A stretch of DNA of 64,000 bases from Sulfitobacter sp. S223 (GTDB taxonomy: Bacteria; Pseudomonadota; Alphaproteobacteria; Rhodobacterales; Rhodobacteraceae), in the NCBI RefSeq assembly GCF_025143825.1, contig NZ_CP083560.1, forward strand, positions 2,604,001 to 2,668,000, written 5' to 3'. A model generated the notes under the pieces. That model worked only from the letters and a program-made list of their open reading frames with translations. It was not told where the DNA came from and did not search any database. Both the position numbers and the translations under genes were made by a program. This document shows, one piece after another, positions 27,827-37,822 of the stretch (positions within the stretch are counted from its first letter, which is position 1; every line of letters begins with the position of its first letter).

Positions 27827-29500
27827 ATGGCAGACGCAGCCATTCACGGGCATGATCATGAAGACGAGCGTGGGTTTTTCACACGCTGGTTCATGTCCAC
27901 GAACCACAAAGATATCGGTATTCTTTACCTGATCGTTTCCGCATTCGTCGGATTCATCTCAGTCGCATTCACCATCTACATGCGCCTAGAGCTGATGAAC
28001 CCCGGTGTTCAATACATGTGTATGGAAGGCGCGCGTTTCATCGCTGATTCCGCAGCTACCTGTACGCCCAACGGACACCTTTGGAACGTCCTGATTACCG
28101 GTCACGGTATTCTGATGATGTTCTTCGTGGTTATTCCTGCCCTTTTCGGCGGTTTCGGTAACTACTTTATGCCGTTGCAAATCGGCGCGCCTGACATGGC
28201 GTTCCCACGCATGAACAACCTGTCCTTCTGGCTGTATGTTGCTGGTACTTCACTGGCTGTCTGCTCTGTGCTGCTGCCGGGTGGCAATGGTCAGTCCGGT
28301 TCCGGTGTTGGTTGGGTTCTGTACCCGCCGCTGTCCGTAAAAGAAGGCGGCATGTCGATGGACTTCGCGATCTTCGCGGTTCACGTTTCGGGTGCTTCCT
28401 CGATCCTTGGTGCGATCAACATGATCACCACCTTCCTGAACATGCGTGCCCCCGGCATGACCCTGTTCAAGGTGCCGCTGTTCTCATGGTCGATCTTTGT
28501 CACAAGCTGGCTGATCCTTTTGTCCCTGCCCGTTCTGGCCGGTGCGATCACCATGCTGCTGATGGACCGCAACTTTGGTTTCGCGTTCTTTGACCCAGCA
28601 GGCGGCGGTGATCCGGTTCTATACCAGCACATCCTGTGGTTCTTTGGCCACCCGGAAGTGTACATCATCATTCTGCCAGGCTTCGGCATCATCTCTCACG
28701 TGATTGCAACATTCGCGCGCAAGCCGATCTTTGGCTACCTGCCAATGGTATGGGCGATCATCGCGATCGGCGCGTTGGGCTTTGTTGTATGGGCACACCA
28801 CATGTACACAGTTGGCATGTCGTTGAACCAGCAGGCATACTTCATGCTCGCGACAATGGTTATTGCGGTTCCAACAGGCGTTAAGGTCTTTTCTTGGATC
28901 GCGACAATGTGGGGCGGCTCGGTTGAATTCAAAACACCTATGCTCTGGGCATTCGGCTTCTTGTTCCTGTTCACCGTTGGTGGCGTTACGGGCATCGTGC
29001 TGTCACAGGCTGCTGTGGACCGCTACTACCACGACACCTACTATGTGGTTGCGCACTTCCACTACGTGATGTCGCTGGGTGCCGTGTTCACAATCTTTGC
29101 TGGTATCTACTTCTACCTGCCAAAGATGACTGGCCGCATGTACCCCGAATGGGCAGGCAAGGTTCACTTCTGGGCGATGTTCATCGGTGCAAACCTGACG
29201 TTCTTCCCACAGCACTTCCTGGGCCGTCAGGGTATGCCACGCCGTTACATCGACTATCCTGATGCATTCGCATACTGGAACTTCTGGTCGAGCATTGGCG
29301 CGTTCCTGTCCTTCGGTTCATTCATCTTCTTCTTCGGTGTTATGGCCTGGACGCTGACACGCGGTGCACGCATCACAGCCAACAACCCATGGAACGAATT
29401 TGCGGATACACTGGAGTGGACACTGCCATCCCCACCACCAGAGCACACGTTCGAGCAGCTTCCAAAGCGCGAAGACTGGGACAAAGTCCACAGCCACTAA
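27827..29500 (+). CDS. ctaD: Cytochrome c oxidase subunit I (aa3-type)
   Basis: Catalytic heme-copper subunit of the aa3 terminal oxidase with twelve transmembrane helices, 557 residues. Key elements are [11 protein letters not shown] (low-spin heme ligand), [18 protein letters not shown] (Cu-B histidine cross-linked to the tyrosine), AHHMYTVG (Cu-B His-His), [14 protein letters not shown] (heme ligands) and the D-channel region [36 protein letters not shown] precedes the ATG. Subunits II and III are not adjacent, the usual scattered arrangement in Rhodobacterales. A terminator follows. Confidence 0.98.
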   Translation: MADAAIHGHDHEDERGFFTRWFMSTNHKDIGILYLIVSAFVGFISVAFTIYMRLELMNPGVQYMCMEGARFIADSAATCTPNGHLWNVLITGHGILMMFFVVIPALFGGFGNYFMPLQIGAPDMAFPRMNNLSFWLYVAGTSLAVCSVLLPGGNGQSGSGVGWVLYPPLSVKEGGMSMDFAIFAVHVSGASSILGAINMITTFLNMRAPGMTLFKVPLFSWSIFVTSWLILLSLPVLAGAITMLLMDRNFGFAFFDPAGGGDPVLYQHILWFFGHPEVYIIILPGFGIISHVIATFARKPIFGYLPMVWAIIAIGALGFVVWAHHMYTVGMSLNQQAYFMLATMVIAVPTGVKVFSWIATMWGGSVEFKTPMLWAFGFLFLFTVGGVTGIVLSQAAVDRYYHDTYYVVAHFHYVMSLGAVFTIFAGIYFYLPKMTGRMYPEWAGKVHFWAMFIGANLTFFPQHFLGRQGMPRRYIDYPDAFAYWNFWSSIGAFLSFGSFIFFFGVMAWTLTRGARITANNPWNEFADTLEWTLPSPPPEHTFEQLPKREDWDKVHSH

Positions 29501-29523
29501 TCGGCTGATCCGGTAAAAATGTA

Positions 29524-29556
29524 AAAGGGCTCCAACGGCGGTTGGGGCCCTTTTTG
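29524..29556 (+). terminator. Intrinsic terminator of ctaD
   Basis: AAGGGC-TCCAAC pairs with GTTGG-GGCCCTT around GGCG (one T-G pair) and is followed by TTTTT, about 25 bases after the ctaD stop. Confidence 0.9.
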
Positions 29557-29637
29557 CTATTCCACCCATTGCAACCTTCCCTGCCCCCTCACAGTTTGTC
29601 GCATTGATCTGGCGGCAGTGTTTGTTAGGTTCAGCGT

Positions 29638-30120
29638 ATGCCGTACGAATGGACATCACCGCCACACAGCACGCCACAGACCATGCGCCTGTGGCCGCAT
29701 AATTCTTTGCCTGCGCGCGGTATGGCAGCCTTCGTACTGACGACCTTCACACTGATCTCGATCCCCGTGCTTCCCCTTCTTGGCTCCCCCATCTTGTGGG
29801 GGATGCTGCCGTTCACGCTGGCCGCTGTGTGGGGAATCTATCTGGCTTTGCAGCGCAACCACAAAGCCCGTCAGATCAATGAGGAGCTGGTACTGGACGA
29901 GGTAACGGCCCGCCTGACCAGAACCAATCCGAAAGGCGATGTGCAAGAATGGGACTGTGATCGCTATTGGACCCAAGTCACCAAATACGAAGATGAAGGT
30001 CCCGTTCCCCACTACGTCACACTGCGCGGCAAAGGCCGCGAAGTGGAGATTGGTGCATTTCTCAGTGAAGAAGAGCGGATTGCGCTCTTTGAGGATCTAC
30101 AGCGCGTATTGCGCCGCTGA
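29638..30120 (+). CDS. DUF2244 domain membrane protein
   Basis: A 160-residue protein with two adjacent hydrophobic helices (GMAAFVLTTFTLISIPVLPLLG and ILWGMLPFTLAAVWGIYLAL). A C-terminal beta-rich domain follows with ARLTRTNPKGDVQEWDCDRYWTQV and LRGKGREVEIGAFLSEEER, as in DUF2244. In Rhodobacterales this gene is commonly beside ctaD, which hints at a link to the oxidase, but no function is established. It is separated from ctaD by a terminator, so it probably has its own promoter. Confidence 0.85.
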   Translation: MPYEWTSPPHSTPQTMRLWPHNSLPARGMAAFVLTTFTLISIPVLPLLGSPILWGMLPFTLAAVWGIYLALQRNHKARQINEELVLDEVTARLTRTNPKGDVQEWDCDRYWTQVTKYEDEGPVPHYVTLRGKGREVEIGAFLSEEERIALFEDLQRVLRR

Positions 30121-30122
30121 TC

Positions 30123-30584
30123 CTAGTTGGACAGACGGTCCTTGAGCATCGGACCAACACGGCCGAAATCCATCTGACCTGTGTACTTGGCCTTTAGCAC
30201 ACCCATAACTTTGCCCATATCACGGATGGAGGAGGCGCCGACTTCTGCCATAGCGGCATCTACCGCTGCTGCGGTTTCGTCCTTGTCCAACTGGCGCGGC
30301 AAAAATTCCTCGATCACTTCGATCTCCGCGCGTTCACGCTCTGCCAGATCAAGGCGTCCGCCTTCTTCGTAGGCACGCGCGGATTCAATCCGCTGCTTGG
30401 CCATTTTGCCAAGGATCGCAAGCACTTCGTCATTGCCAACGCCATCGTCATTGCCTTCGGCACGCGCCGCAATATCTTTATCCTTGATTGCCGCATTCAC
30501 AAGCCGCAGAGTAGACAAACGCTCTGCTGCCTTATCTTTCATAGCTTGTTTGAGGTCAGTACTGATACGTGTACGCAGGTCCAT
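30123..30584 (-). CDS. GatB/YqeY domain protein
   Basis: A 153-residue YqeY-type protein, related to the tRNA-binding tail of the amidotransferase subunit GatB. Visible features are MDLRTRISTDLKQAMKDK, RLSTLRLVNAAIKDKDI, the EEGGRLDLAERERAEIEVIEEFLPRQL block and DMGKVMGVLKAKYTGQMDFGRV. The precise role is unknown. It converges on the DUF2244 gene with a two-base gap and is divergent from carA. Confidence 0.92.
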   Translation of the reverse strand: MDLRTRISTDLKQAMKDKAAERLSTLRLVNAAIKDKDIAARAEGNDDGVGNDEVLAILGKMAKQRIESARAYEEGGRLDLAERERAEIEVIEEFLPRQLDKDETAAAVDAAMAEVGASSIRDMGKVMGVLKAKYTGQMDFGRVGPMLKDRLSN

Positions 30585-30707
30585 GAGATGCCTTTATAGC
30601 TGATCGGTCCAAGAGCGCAGACACTACCCAATCACAGGGCCACATGCAATGCGATTAAATTCGATCTAAGTTACTGAAATATATACGCAAATCATTTCGT
30701 CACGAAT

Positions 30708-30735
30708 CTTGACCCTCCCCCAAGGCCGCTATAGG
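30708..30735 (+). promoter_or_regulatory. Candidate promoter of carA
   Basis: CTTGACC at 30708 and CTATAGG at 30729 match the alphaproteobacterial -35 and -10 style. The 15-base spacing is a little short. It lies about 90 bases before the carA start. Confidence 0.4.
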
Positions 30736-30820
30736 TTGCACCCGTTTGCCGCATGAGGTGCGCCGCACTTCGTCCCCGTTCCGGGCCCCTTTGTGGCCCC
30801 TCTTCCGGAAGGATTTGACC

Positions 30821-31978
30821 ATGGCTTCTGCTACGCCTGCCCACCCGACTGCCTGCCTTGCACTTGCCGATGGATCTGTTTTTTACGGCACCGGGTTTGG
30901 TGCGGTTGGTCAAACCGTTGCCGAGATGTGCTTTAACACCGCGATGACCGGCTATCAGGAAATCATGACTGACCCGTCTTACGCGGGTCAGATCGTGACA
31001 TTTACCTTCCCACACATCGGGAACACAGGCACCAACCCCGAAGACGACGAAACCGCCGATCCGGTCGCCGCGGGTATGGTCGTGAAATGGATGCCCACTG
31101 CCCCCAGCAACTGGCGCGCTGCACAAGACCTGTCTTCGTGGCTTGCCTCACGCGGTCGGATTGCCATTGGCGGCATTGATACCCGTCGCCTTACCCGTGC
31201 TATCCGCCAGCAAGGCGCGCCACATGCTGCGCTTGCCCATGATCCGGACGGCAACTTTGATGTAGCCGCCCTTGTGGCCGCTGCGCGTGAATTTGCGGGA
31301 CTGGAGGGCATGGATCTGGCTAAAGATGTGACCTGTGCACAATCCTATCGCTGGAACGAAATGCGTTGGGCATGGCCGGATGGCTACAGCCCGCAAATAG
31401 ACCCGAAGCATAAGGTCGTTGCCATTGATTACGGCGCAAAACGGAACATCCTGCGCTGCCTTGCATCCGCAGGCTGTGACGTGACCGTTCTGCCCGCGAC
31501 AGCGACCTACGAAGAGGTAATGGCCCATCAGCCAGATGGCGTATTCCTGTCAAATGGCCCCGGTGATCCGGCAGCAACCGGAACCTATGCGGTGCCTATG
31601 ATCAAGGATGTCCTGAACAACACGGAGCTGCCTGTTTTTGGTATTTGCCTTGGACACCAGATGCTTGCACTGGCCCTTGGTGCCAACACCGTCAAGATGA
31701 GCCACGGTCACCATGGTGCAAACCATCCAGTCAAAGACATTGATACCGGCAAGGTCGAAATCACCTCTATGAACCATGGTTTTGCGGTTGATGGTCAGAC
31801 ATTGCCCGCAGGTGTGGTTGAAACGCACAGGTCGCTGTTTGACGGTTCAAACTGCGGTATTCGGATGGAAGGACGCCCGGTCTATTCGGTGCAACACCAT
31901 CCCGAGGCATCCCCTGGCCCGCAAGACAGCTACTACCTGTTTGAGCGCTTTGCCGCAGCCATGGCAGCACGCGCCTGA
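30821..31978 (+). CDS. carA: Carbamoyl-phosphate synthase small subunit
   Basis: Glutaminase subunit that channels ammonia to CarB for pyrimidine and arginine synthesis. The 385-residue product has the N-terminal CPSase small-chain domain (LADGSVFYGTGFGA, FNTAMTGYQEIMTDPSYAGQIV). The class I glutamine amidotransferase domain follows with VFLSNGPGDP, the nucleophilic cysteine in VFGICLGHQMLALALG, and the His-Glu pair in SVQHHPEASPGP. The start at 30821 follows GGAAGGA. carB is not adjacent in this window. Confidence 0.97.
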   Translation: MASATPAHPTACLALADGSVFYGTGFGAVGQTVAEMCFNTAMTGYQEIMTDPSYAGQIVTFTFPHIGNTGTNPEDDETADPVAAGMVVKWMPTAPSNWRAAQDLSSWLASRGRIAIGGIDTRRLTRAIRQQGAPHAALAHDPDGNFDVAALVAAAREFAGLEGMDLAKDVTCAQSYRWNEMRWAWPDGYSPQIDPKHKVVAIDYGAKRNILRCLASAGCDVTVLPATATYEEVMAHQPDGVFLSNGPGDPAATGTYAVPMIKDVLNNTELPVFGICLGHQMLALALGANTVKMSHGHHGANHPVKDIDTGKVEITSMNHGFAVDGQTLPAGVVETHRSLFDGSNCGIRMEGRPVYSVQHHPEASPGPQDSYYLFERFAAAMAARA

Positions 31979-32102
31979 GCCACCGTCCGTCAAGGACATG
32001 CCCGAAGCCGTTATTAGAGGCGAAACAAAGCGCCATTAACCAAGTTTTAATACTTACCTGAGATCGTTTTAACGAATTAGAAACGATCTCAGGATGGCCG
32101 CG

Positions 32103-33980
32103 ATGAGCGACCTTTACCTGCGATTGCCTGACCCGCAAGCCGCCAGCCCCCCCTTGAAACGGCTACCGCTTGGACGGGTGATGGTAAACGCGGGCATCAT
32201 ATCGCAGAATGATCTTGTGCATGCGCTGGATCTACAGCGCCATATCGATGCCCCACTGGGCGAAATTCTCGTATCTGAGGGGCTCGCTTCTCCGCATGAT
32301 GTTCTGCACATGGTCTCCCGCCAGCACAACATCCCCGTGGCTGATCTGCTGATTGATCCGCCGGACCTATCCTTGTGCCATACTCTTCCATCAAGCCTGT
32401 GTCTCAAGCATCGCTGTGTCCCGTGGCTGAAGATGGGCGATCTTCTGTTGGTCGGGGTCAACCACCCCGATCACTTTCACCGCTTGCGCGCCTGTCTCGG
32501 ATCCGGGGCGCGGCGGATGTTGCCGGTTCTTGTGGATGAGAAACAAATCAGGCAGCATATTGGCACGCTTTACGGCGTTGAATTGGCACATAAAGCTGCG
32601 ACACGTGTTCCCGCGCGCGAAAGTTGCCGCGGCTTCAATCCCGATACCTCATCACGCAAACCTTTCGCTTTTGCACTCCTCGGTCTGGTAATTGTGATCT
32701 TAATCATCTGGCCGCTTTGGACCTTTACGGTTGCCACACTGTTTGCCTTTGCAACGCTGGCGATGAGCACGACACTCAAGCTTGCAGCTTTTGTGGCCCA
32801 AACAACAAAGATGTCCCAGACGACCAATAGTATGGCTCTTCCCCCGCGTGAGGCCTTTCCTCTTCCCAAGGTGTCCGTCCTCGTTCCCCTGCTGAATGAA
32901 AAGGAAATTGCCGGCAAACTGATAGAGCGACTGAACCGATTAACCTACCCGAAATCGCTGCTCGAAGTTGTGCTGGTTCTGGAGGCGGATGATACCGTTA
33001 CGCGAGAAACGATTGCAGCGACCCAGATGCCCGGTTGGATGAGCGTGATCGAGGTCCCCCACTCTGATAAGCTGACCACCAAACCACGCGCGCTCAATTA
33101 CGCGCTGGATTTCTGCCGTGGGTCGATTATCGGGGTTTGGGATGCAGAAGATGCGCCAGAGCCGGACCAGATTGAAAAGGTTGTGACCCGTTTTCAGGAT
33201 GCACCGGAAAATGTCGCCTGTCTTCAAGGTGTTCTGGACTATTATAATGCGCGGTCAAACTGGATCTCGCGCTGTTTTGCCATTGAATACGCCACGTGGT
33301 GGCGCATGATCCTACCGGGCGTCGCGCATCTGGGTCTTGTGATCCCGCTGGGCGGGACAACCCTGTTTTTCCAGCGCGACATCCTTGAAAAAGTAAACGG
33401 CTGGGACGCCCATAATGTAACCGAAGATGCCGATCTGGGGGTCCGCCTTGCGCGACACGGCTATGTCACTGAATTGATCCCGACCGTCACATATGAAGAA
33501 GCAAACTGCCGGGCGTGGCCATGGGTCAAACAGCGTTCCCGCTGGCTTAAGGGGTTTCTGATCACGTGGATGGTGCACATGCGCTCGCCGGGTGCCTTAC
33601 TGCGTGATCTGGGCTTGCTGCGCTTCCTCGGGGTTCAAACGCTATTGCTGGCAACTTTCACACAATTCGCCTGCGGACCGTTGCTATGGTCATTCTGGGT
33701 GATACTTGCAGGGTTCGAGCATCCGGTGACCAGCACACTTGGCGCCCCTACAGCGCAGTTCATGATGTGGTTTTTCATCGGCGCTGAGATGCTCAACCTC
33801 ACTATTTCGATGGTTGCTGTCTCGCGCCGCGAACATCGCCACCTCATGGCCTACGTATTCACCTTGCCGCTGTATTACCCAATGGCCGCGATTTCCGCTT
33901 ATAAGGCGATGAAGGAACTGGTGCTTGAGCCGTTCTATTGGGACAAGACCGAGCACGGCATAACAGGTAGCGTTGATTAA
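32103..33980 (+). CDS. Glycosyltransferase family 2 with N-terminal GspE-N (MshEN-like) domain
   Basis: A 625-residue fusion. Residues about 25-165 resemble the N-terminal domain of type II secretion ATPases (PLGRVMVNAGIISQNDLVHALDLQ, LGEILVSEGLASPHDV), a known c-di-GMP-binding or oligomerisation fold. Two transmembrane helices follow near 190-240. A processive GT2 domain comes next with VSVLVPLLNE, the DxD-like VWDAEDAPEPDQ, TEDADLGVRL and the QxxRW motif KQRSRWLKG. Three or so C-terminal membrane helices complete a cellulose-synthase-like layout. The polysaccharide made is unknown. An ATG at 32094 is an alternative start. Confidence 0.88.
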   Translation: MSDLYLRLPDPQAASPPLKRLPLGRVMVNAGIISQNDLVHALDLQRHIDAPLGEILVSEGLASPHDVLHMVSRQHNIPVADLLIDPPDLSLCHTLPSSLCLKHRCVPWLKMGDLLLVGVNHPDHFHRLRACLGSGARRMLPVLVDEKQIRQHIGTLYGVELAHKAATRVPARESCRGFNPDTSSRKPFAFALLGLVIVILIIWPLWTFTVATLFAFATLAMSTTLKLAAFVAQTTKMSQTTNSMALPPREAFPLPKVSVLVPLLNEKEIAGKLIERLNRLTYPKSLLEVVLVLEADDTVTRETIAATQMPGWMSVIEVPHSDKLTTKPRALNYALDFCRGSIIGVWDAEDAPEPDQIEKVVTRFQDAPENVACLQGVLDYYNARSNWISRCFAIEYATWWRMILPGVAHLGLVIPLGGTTLFFQRDILEKVNGWDAHNVTEDADLGVRLARHGYVTELIPTVTYEEANCRAWPWVKQRSRWLKGFLITWMVHMRSPGALLRDLGLLRFLGVQTLLLATFTQFACGPLLWSFWVILAGFEHPVTSTLGAPTAQFMMWFFIGAEMLNLTISMVAVSRREHRHLMAYVFTLPLYYPMAAISAYKAMKELVLEPFYWDKTEHGITGSVD

Positions 33981-34642
33981 TTTTCCGCCTCGCGGCGCGC
34001 CGCCTCTTGTTTGAGCCTTGTCGTGAAAGCTACCGAAATATGCGCGCGCAAGGCTGCGTCGGCGGCGTCACCGTCTCGTGCCTCAATCGCGCTCACGATG
34101 CGGTCATGCTCTTCTTGTGCAATCGCACCGCGGCCCACAACGGCTAATGACGTTGTCGCCATCAATGCCATCGACCGATGGACAAGGTCCAATTGCTGCA
34201 CAAGAAATCTGTTATGGGACGCCAGATGAATCTGTTTGTGAAACCGTCTGTTGGCGCGTGACAGGGCCGCGGGATGCTCCTTGAGCGCGTTGTCCGCTTC
34301 CACCATTTCGCGCAGCAGCCGTACTTCTTCTTCGGTGGCGTTACGGGCCGCAAGCCGTGCCGCCAGCCCCTCCAGTTCACCACGCACGACATAAAGCTCT
34401 GCCATCTGGTTATGGTCCAGTGACGCAACGATCAGGCTGCGCCCGTCCCGCACCAGCAGGGATTGTGTCTCTAGCCGCTGAAGAGCTTCGCGGATCGGAG
34501 TCCGTGACACGCCAAAACGTTCTGCCAGTTCGCTCTCAACCAAACGATCACCGGGGCGGTATACCCCTGTGTCGATCGCATCCAGGATCATCGAATAGCC
34601 GTCTGTGTTGCCGGGCCTTCCGGGCGGGGTCGCTGGGGGCAT
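33977..34642 (-). CDS. GntR-family transcriptional regulator (FadR/FCD type)
   Basis: A 221-residue FCD-subfamily regulator with an N-terminal winged helix (RLVESELAERFGVSRTPIREALQRLETQSLL). The all-helical ligand-binding FCD domain has the usual Asp/His metal-ligand positions (in ANRRFHKQIHLASHN and the EEHDRIVSAIEARD block). I favour the ATG at 34642, preceded by AAAGGG, over ATGs at 34660 and 34657. It shares four bases (TTAA) with the end of the convergent glycosyltransferase gene. The effector and targets are unknown. Confidence 0.9.
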   Translation of the reverse strand: MPPATPPGRPGNTDGYSMILDAIDTGVYRPGDRLVESELAERFGVSRTPIREALQRLETQSLLVRDGRSLIVASLDHNQMAELYVVRGELEGLAARLAARNATEEEVRLLREMVEADNALKEHPAALSRANRRFHKQIHLASHNRFLVQQLDLVHRSMALMATTSLAVVGRGAIAQEEHDRIVSAIEARDGDAADAALRAHISVAFTTRLKQEAARREAEN

Positions 34643-34748
34643 AGTGTGCCCTTTCATCAAATTTCACATCACCTTAACGCTTGCCGTCCAGCGCGCCTAG
34701 CCATGATCGCCCCTTGCGCTGACCTGTCGCCCCGCCTACCAAAGCACC

Positions 34749-35396
34749 ATGTCCTATGATGCCTTTTCCCACGTAAACACCTGGGTCTTTGACCTTGATA
34801 ACACCCTCTACCCGCCAGAGGCCCGATTGTTCGACCTGATTGAGGTACGGATGACCGATTGGGTGATGCAGGCCATTGGCGTTGACCGCGCAGAGGCCGA
34901 CCGCCTACGCAAGCATTATTGGCATACCCACGGTACAACACTTGCCGGTTTGATGCGCGAACACGATGTTGATCCGGAACCATATTTGGTTGACGTTCAT
35001 GACATCTCAATGGACAGCCTCACGCCGGACCCCAAACTGGCAACGGCCATTCGTGCCCTGCCGGGTCGTCGCATCGTCTACACCAACGGCAGCGCGCCCT
35101 ATGCCGAACGCGTGTTGAACGCACGTGGACTGTCGGGCTTGTTTGACGCAATCTACGGTGTCGAACATGCCGGCTTTCTGCCCAAGCCAGAGCGCGCCGC
35201 ATTCGACTCCGTCTTCAGCCAAGACCAACTGACGCCATTAAGTGCCGCCATGTTCGAAGACGATCCACGCAATCTGGAAGTACCGCATGACTTGGGCATG
35301 CGTACCGTGCATGTTGCGCCCGCGCGCGCTGACGCGCCGCATGTGCATTACCACACGAACGACCTATCTTCATTCCTGCAAACACTGATCAAGTAG
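34749..35396 (+). CDS. HAD-family phosphatase (pyrimidine 5'-nucleotidase type)
   Basis: A 215-residue HAD hydrolase of the SDT1/pyrimidine 5'-nucleotidase type. Motif I is WVFDLDNTLYPPE, motif II IVYTNGSAPYAERVL, motif III lysine in FLPKPERAAF and motif IV MFEDDPRNLEV. Such enzymes dephosphorylate UMP or CMP or related phosphates; the substrate here is inferred from family only. It is followed 12 bases later by the UbiH-family gene, so the two are probably co-transcribed. Confidence 0.88.
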   Translation: MSYDAFSHVNTWVFDLDNTLYPPEARLFDLIEVRMTDWVMQAIGVDRAEADRLRKHYWHTHGTTLAGLMREHDVDPEPYLVDVHDISMDSLTPDPKLATAIRALPGRRIVYTNGSAPYAERVLNARGLSGLFDAIYGVEHAGFLPKPERAAFDSVFSQDQLTPLSAAMFEDDPRNLEVPHDLGMRTVHVAPARADAPHVHYHTNDLSSFLQTLIK

Positions 35397-35408
35397 GAAG
35401 GCGTAGCC

Positions 35409-36605
35409 ATGACCGACACTTGCGATATTCTCATCTCCGGTGGTGGCATTGCAGGGCTGACCGCGGCGGCGGCCTTCGGCACAGCTGGCTTCAAAGTGAT
35501 CTGCGTGGACCCTACGCCGCCCGTCACCGATGGCGCAGCCAGAGGCGCTGACCTCCGATCAACAGCGATGCTGCAACCCGCCAGAGAGCTATTGGAAAGG
35601 GCCGGTCTGTGGGAGCCTTTGGCACCTCATGCTGCCCCGCTGCAAGTGATGCGTATCATTGATGCCGGAGGCGAAGAGCCAACGCCGCGTGTCACCAAAG
35701 AGTTCGATGCGTCCGAGATTTCCGACCAGCCCTTTGGCTGGAATTTCCCGAACTGGTTGCTGCGCCGCGAGATGCTGGCACGTTTGGAGAAATTGGACAC
35801 AGTTGATTTTCGTGCAGGCGTGGGTACCAAGCACCTGTTCACCCGCGAAGGCAGCGCCAAAGTAACCCTGAGCGATGGCGTGCGGGTGCAGACCAAGCTG
35901 GTGATCGCTGCCGACGGGCGCAGCTCTCCGATGCGTGAGGCCTCGGGGATCGGCGTGCATACACAACGCTATGGGCAAAAGGCGCTGGTCTTTGCGGTGA
36001 CGCACCCGATTGCGCATGAAAATGTCTCAACGGAAATCCACCGCACAGGTGGGCCTTTCACGTTGGTCCCGCTACCCGACCGCGACGGGCTGCCGTGCTC
36101 TGCGGTGGTGTGGATGGATGACGGGCGTCTGGCCCAAGAGCGGCTGGAAATGGACGATGCCGCTTTTGAAGAGGCCGCTACATTGAGGTCGTGCCATCAT
36201 TTCGGAGATCTGACACTGGTCAGTCCAAGGCAAGTCTGGCCGATCATCACACAGCACGCAGATCACCTGAGCGCGGAACGCGTGGCACTAATCGCCGAAG
36301 CAGCACATGTTATGCCGCCGATCGGCGCGCAAGGACTGAACATGTCGCTATCCGACATCGCAACATTGCTTGATCTGGCCGAAGCCCGCCGCGACGGGTT
36401 GGGCGATGCAGCGATGCTGGAAGCGTACCACAAGGCCCGCTATGGCGACATTACGCTTCGGGTCCGCGGCATTGACCTGCTGAACCGCGCCAGTCAGGCC
36501 AGCAGCACCTTGGCCCGCGATGCCCGCGCCGCTGGGTTAGGCGCGCTTTACGGAGCTGCCCCTGTGCGCAAACTGCTCATGCAGATGGGTCTTGGGATGC
36601 GCTAG
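35409..36605 (+). CDS. UbiH/UbiF-family FAD-dependent hydroxylase
   Basis: Class A flavin monooxygenase of the ubiquinone-biosynthesis type, 398 residues. It shows the nucleotide-binding motif [16 protein letters not shown], the DG motif [16 protein letters not shown], and a GD-like region [26 protein letters not shown] with the family PPIGAQGLN signature. The expected GD is replaced by EA in the last motif (IAEAAH), common in UbiH-like proteins. It probably hydroxylates the ubiquinone ring; which position is unclear. Its stop shares four bases (CTAG) with the convergent ispG. Confidence 0.9.
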   Translation: MTDTCDILISGGGIAGLTAAAAFGTAGFKVICVDPTPPVTDGAARGADLRSTAMLQPARELLERAGLWEPLAPHAAPLQVMRIIDAGGEEPTPRVTKEFDASEISDQPFGWNFPNWLLRREMLARLEKLDTVDFRAGVGTKHLFTREGSAKVTLSDGVRVQTKLVIAADGRSSPMREASGIGVHTQRYGQKALVFAVTHPIAHENVSTEIHRTGGPFTLVPLPDRDGLPCSAVVWMDDGRLAQERLEMDDAAFEEAATLRSCHHFGDLTLVSPRQVWPIITQHADHLSAERVALIAEAAHVMPPIGAQGLNMSLSDIATLLDLAEARRDGLGDAAMLEAYHKARYGDITLRVRGIDLLNRASQASSTLARDARAAGLGALYGAAPVRKLLMQMGLGMR

Positions 36606-37726
36606 GCCTCTTCGGCTGCCGTCTCTTCTTCGATCTTGGCTGCCCGGGCTTCGACCTGTTCGACGATGTGATCGATCATCTGCCCATTATCGAGCTTATG
36701 GCTTTGCTTGCCGGCCAGATAGACCATGCCGGAACCTGCCCCGCCGCCGGTAAAGCCAACATCTGTCATCAACGCCTCACCGGGGCCGTTCACCACACAG
36801 CCAATGATGCTCAGGCTCATCGGTGTCTTGATATGCTCCAGCCGTTTCTCAAGCGCCTCAACCGTTTTGATCACGTCAAAACCTTGCCGTGCGCAGGACG
36901 GACAGGAGATAATGTTCACACCGCGGTGGCGCAGGCCAAGCGATTTGAGTATCTCATAGCCCACTTTCACCTCTTCAACCGGATCAGCGGACAGTGAAAC
37001 GCGGATCGTATCGCCGATACCCATCCACAGCAGGTTACCAAGGCCAATCGCAGATTTGATGGTGCCAGATGTCAGCCCTCCCGCCTCGGTTATCCCGAGG
37101 TGAATGGGCGCGTCCGTGGCTTCTGCCAATTGTTGGTAGGCGGCGGCGGCCATGAACACATCCGAGGCTTTGCAACTGATCTTGAATTCGTGAAAATCGT
37201 TGTCTTGCAGGATTTTGATATGGTCCAGCCCGCTTTCGACCATCGCATCCGGGCACGGCTCACCATATTTATCGAGAAGGTGTTTCTCAAGGCTGCCGGC
37301 ATTCACGCCGATGCGGATCGAACAATTGTTGTCGCGCGCGGCTTTAATCACCTCTTTGACGCGCTTTTCGTCGCCGATGTTGCCCGGATTGATACGTAGA
37401 CACGCAGCACCTGCCTCTGCCGCTTCGATCCCGCGCTTATAATGAAAGTGGATATCCGCAACGATGGGTACCGGGCTTTCGCGCACGATCTCTTTCAGCG
37501 CCTTAGAGCTTTCGACGTCGGGCACAGACACGCGCACGATATCAGCACCGGCATCTGCCGAAGCCTGAATTTGGGCAATTGTCGCGCGGGCATCGGTGGT
37601 CAGGGTGTTTGTCATCGTTTGCACTGTGATCGGCGCATCGCCCCCCACGGGCACGTTCCCCACCATGATCTGACGCGATTTGCGGCGGTAAATGTTGCGC
37701 CAAGGACGAATATGGTTCAGCGACAT
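36602..37726 (-). CDS. ispG: 4-hydroxy-3-methylbut-2-en-1-yl diphosphate synthase IspG
   Basis: Iron-sulfur enzyme of the MEP isoprenoid pathway that converts MEcPP to HMBPP. The 374-residue product begins [29 protein letters not shown] and shows [16 protein letters not shown] and INPGNIG. The cluster cysteines are in [13 protein letters not shown] and [12 protein letters not shown]. The start at 37726 has GAGGT five bases upstream, whereas in-frame ATGs further up are less well placed. UbiH-family and IspG genes meeting tail to tail are both in isoprenoid-quinone supply, but no operon is implied. Confidence 0.97.
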   Translation of the reverse strand: MSLNHIRPWRNIYRRKSRQIMVGNVPVGGDAPITVQTMTNTLTTDARATIAQIQASADAGADIVRVSVPDVESSKALKEIVRESPVPIVADIHFHYKRGIEAAEAGAACLRINPGNIGDEKRVKEVIKAARDNNCSIRIGVNAGSLEKHLLDKYGEPCPDAMVESGLDHIKILQDNDFHEFKISCKASDVFMAAAAYQQLAEATDAPIHLGITEAGGLTSGTIKSAIGLGNLLWMGIGDTIRVSLSADPVEEVKVGYEILKSLGLRHRGVNIISCPSCARQGFDVIKTVEALEKRLEHIKTPMSLSIIGCVVNGPGEALMTDVGFTGGGAGSGMVYLAGKQSHKLDNGQMIDHIVEQVEARAAKIEEETAAEEA

Positions 37727-37822
37727 GTCAACCTCATCAGACATTTGGGACATGGCATACCTAGCCATGCAGAGGGTCGGCTGCAATGACAAGCTAGGAA
37801 ATAAAGGGAAGGGATCGGCGGG

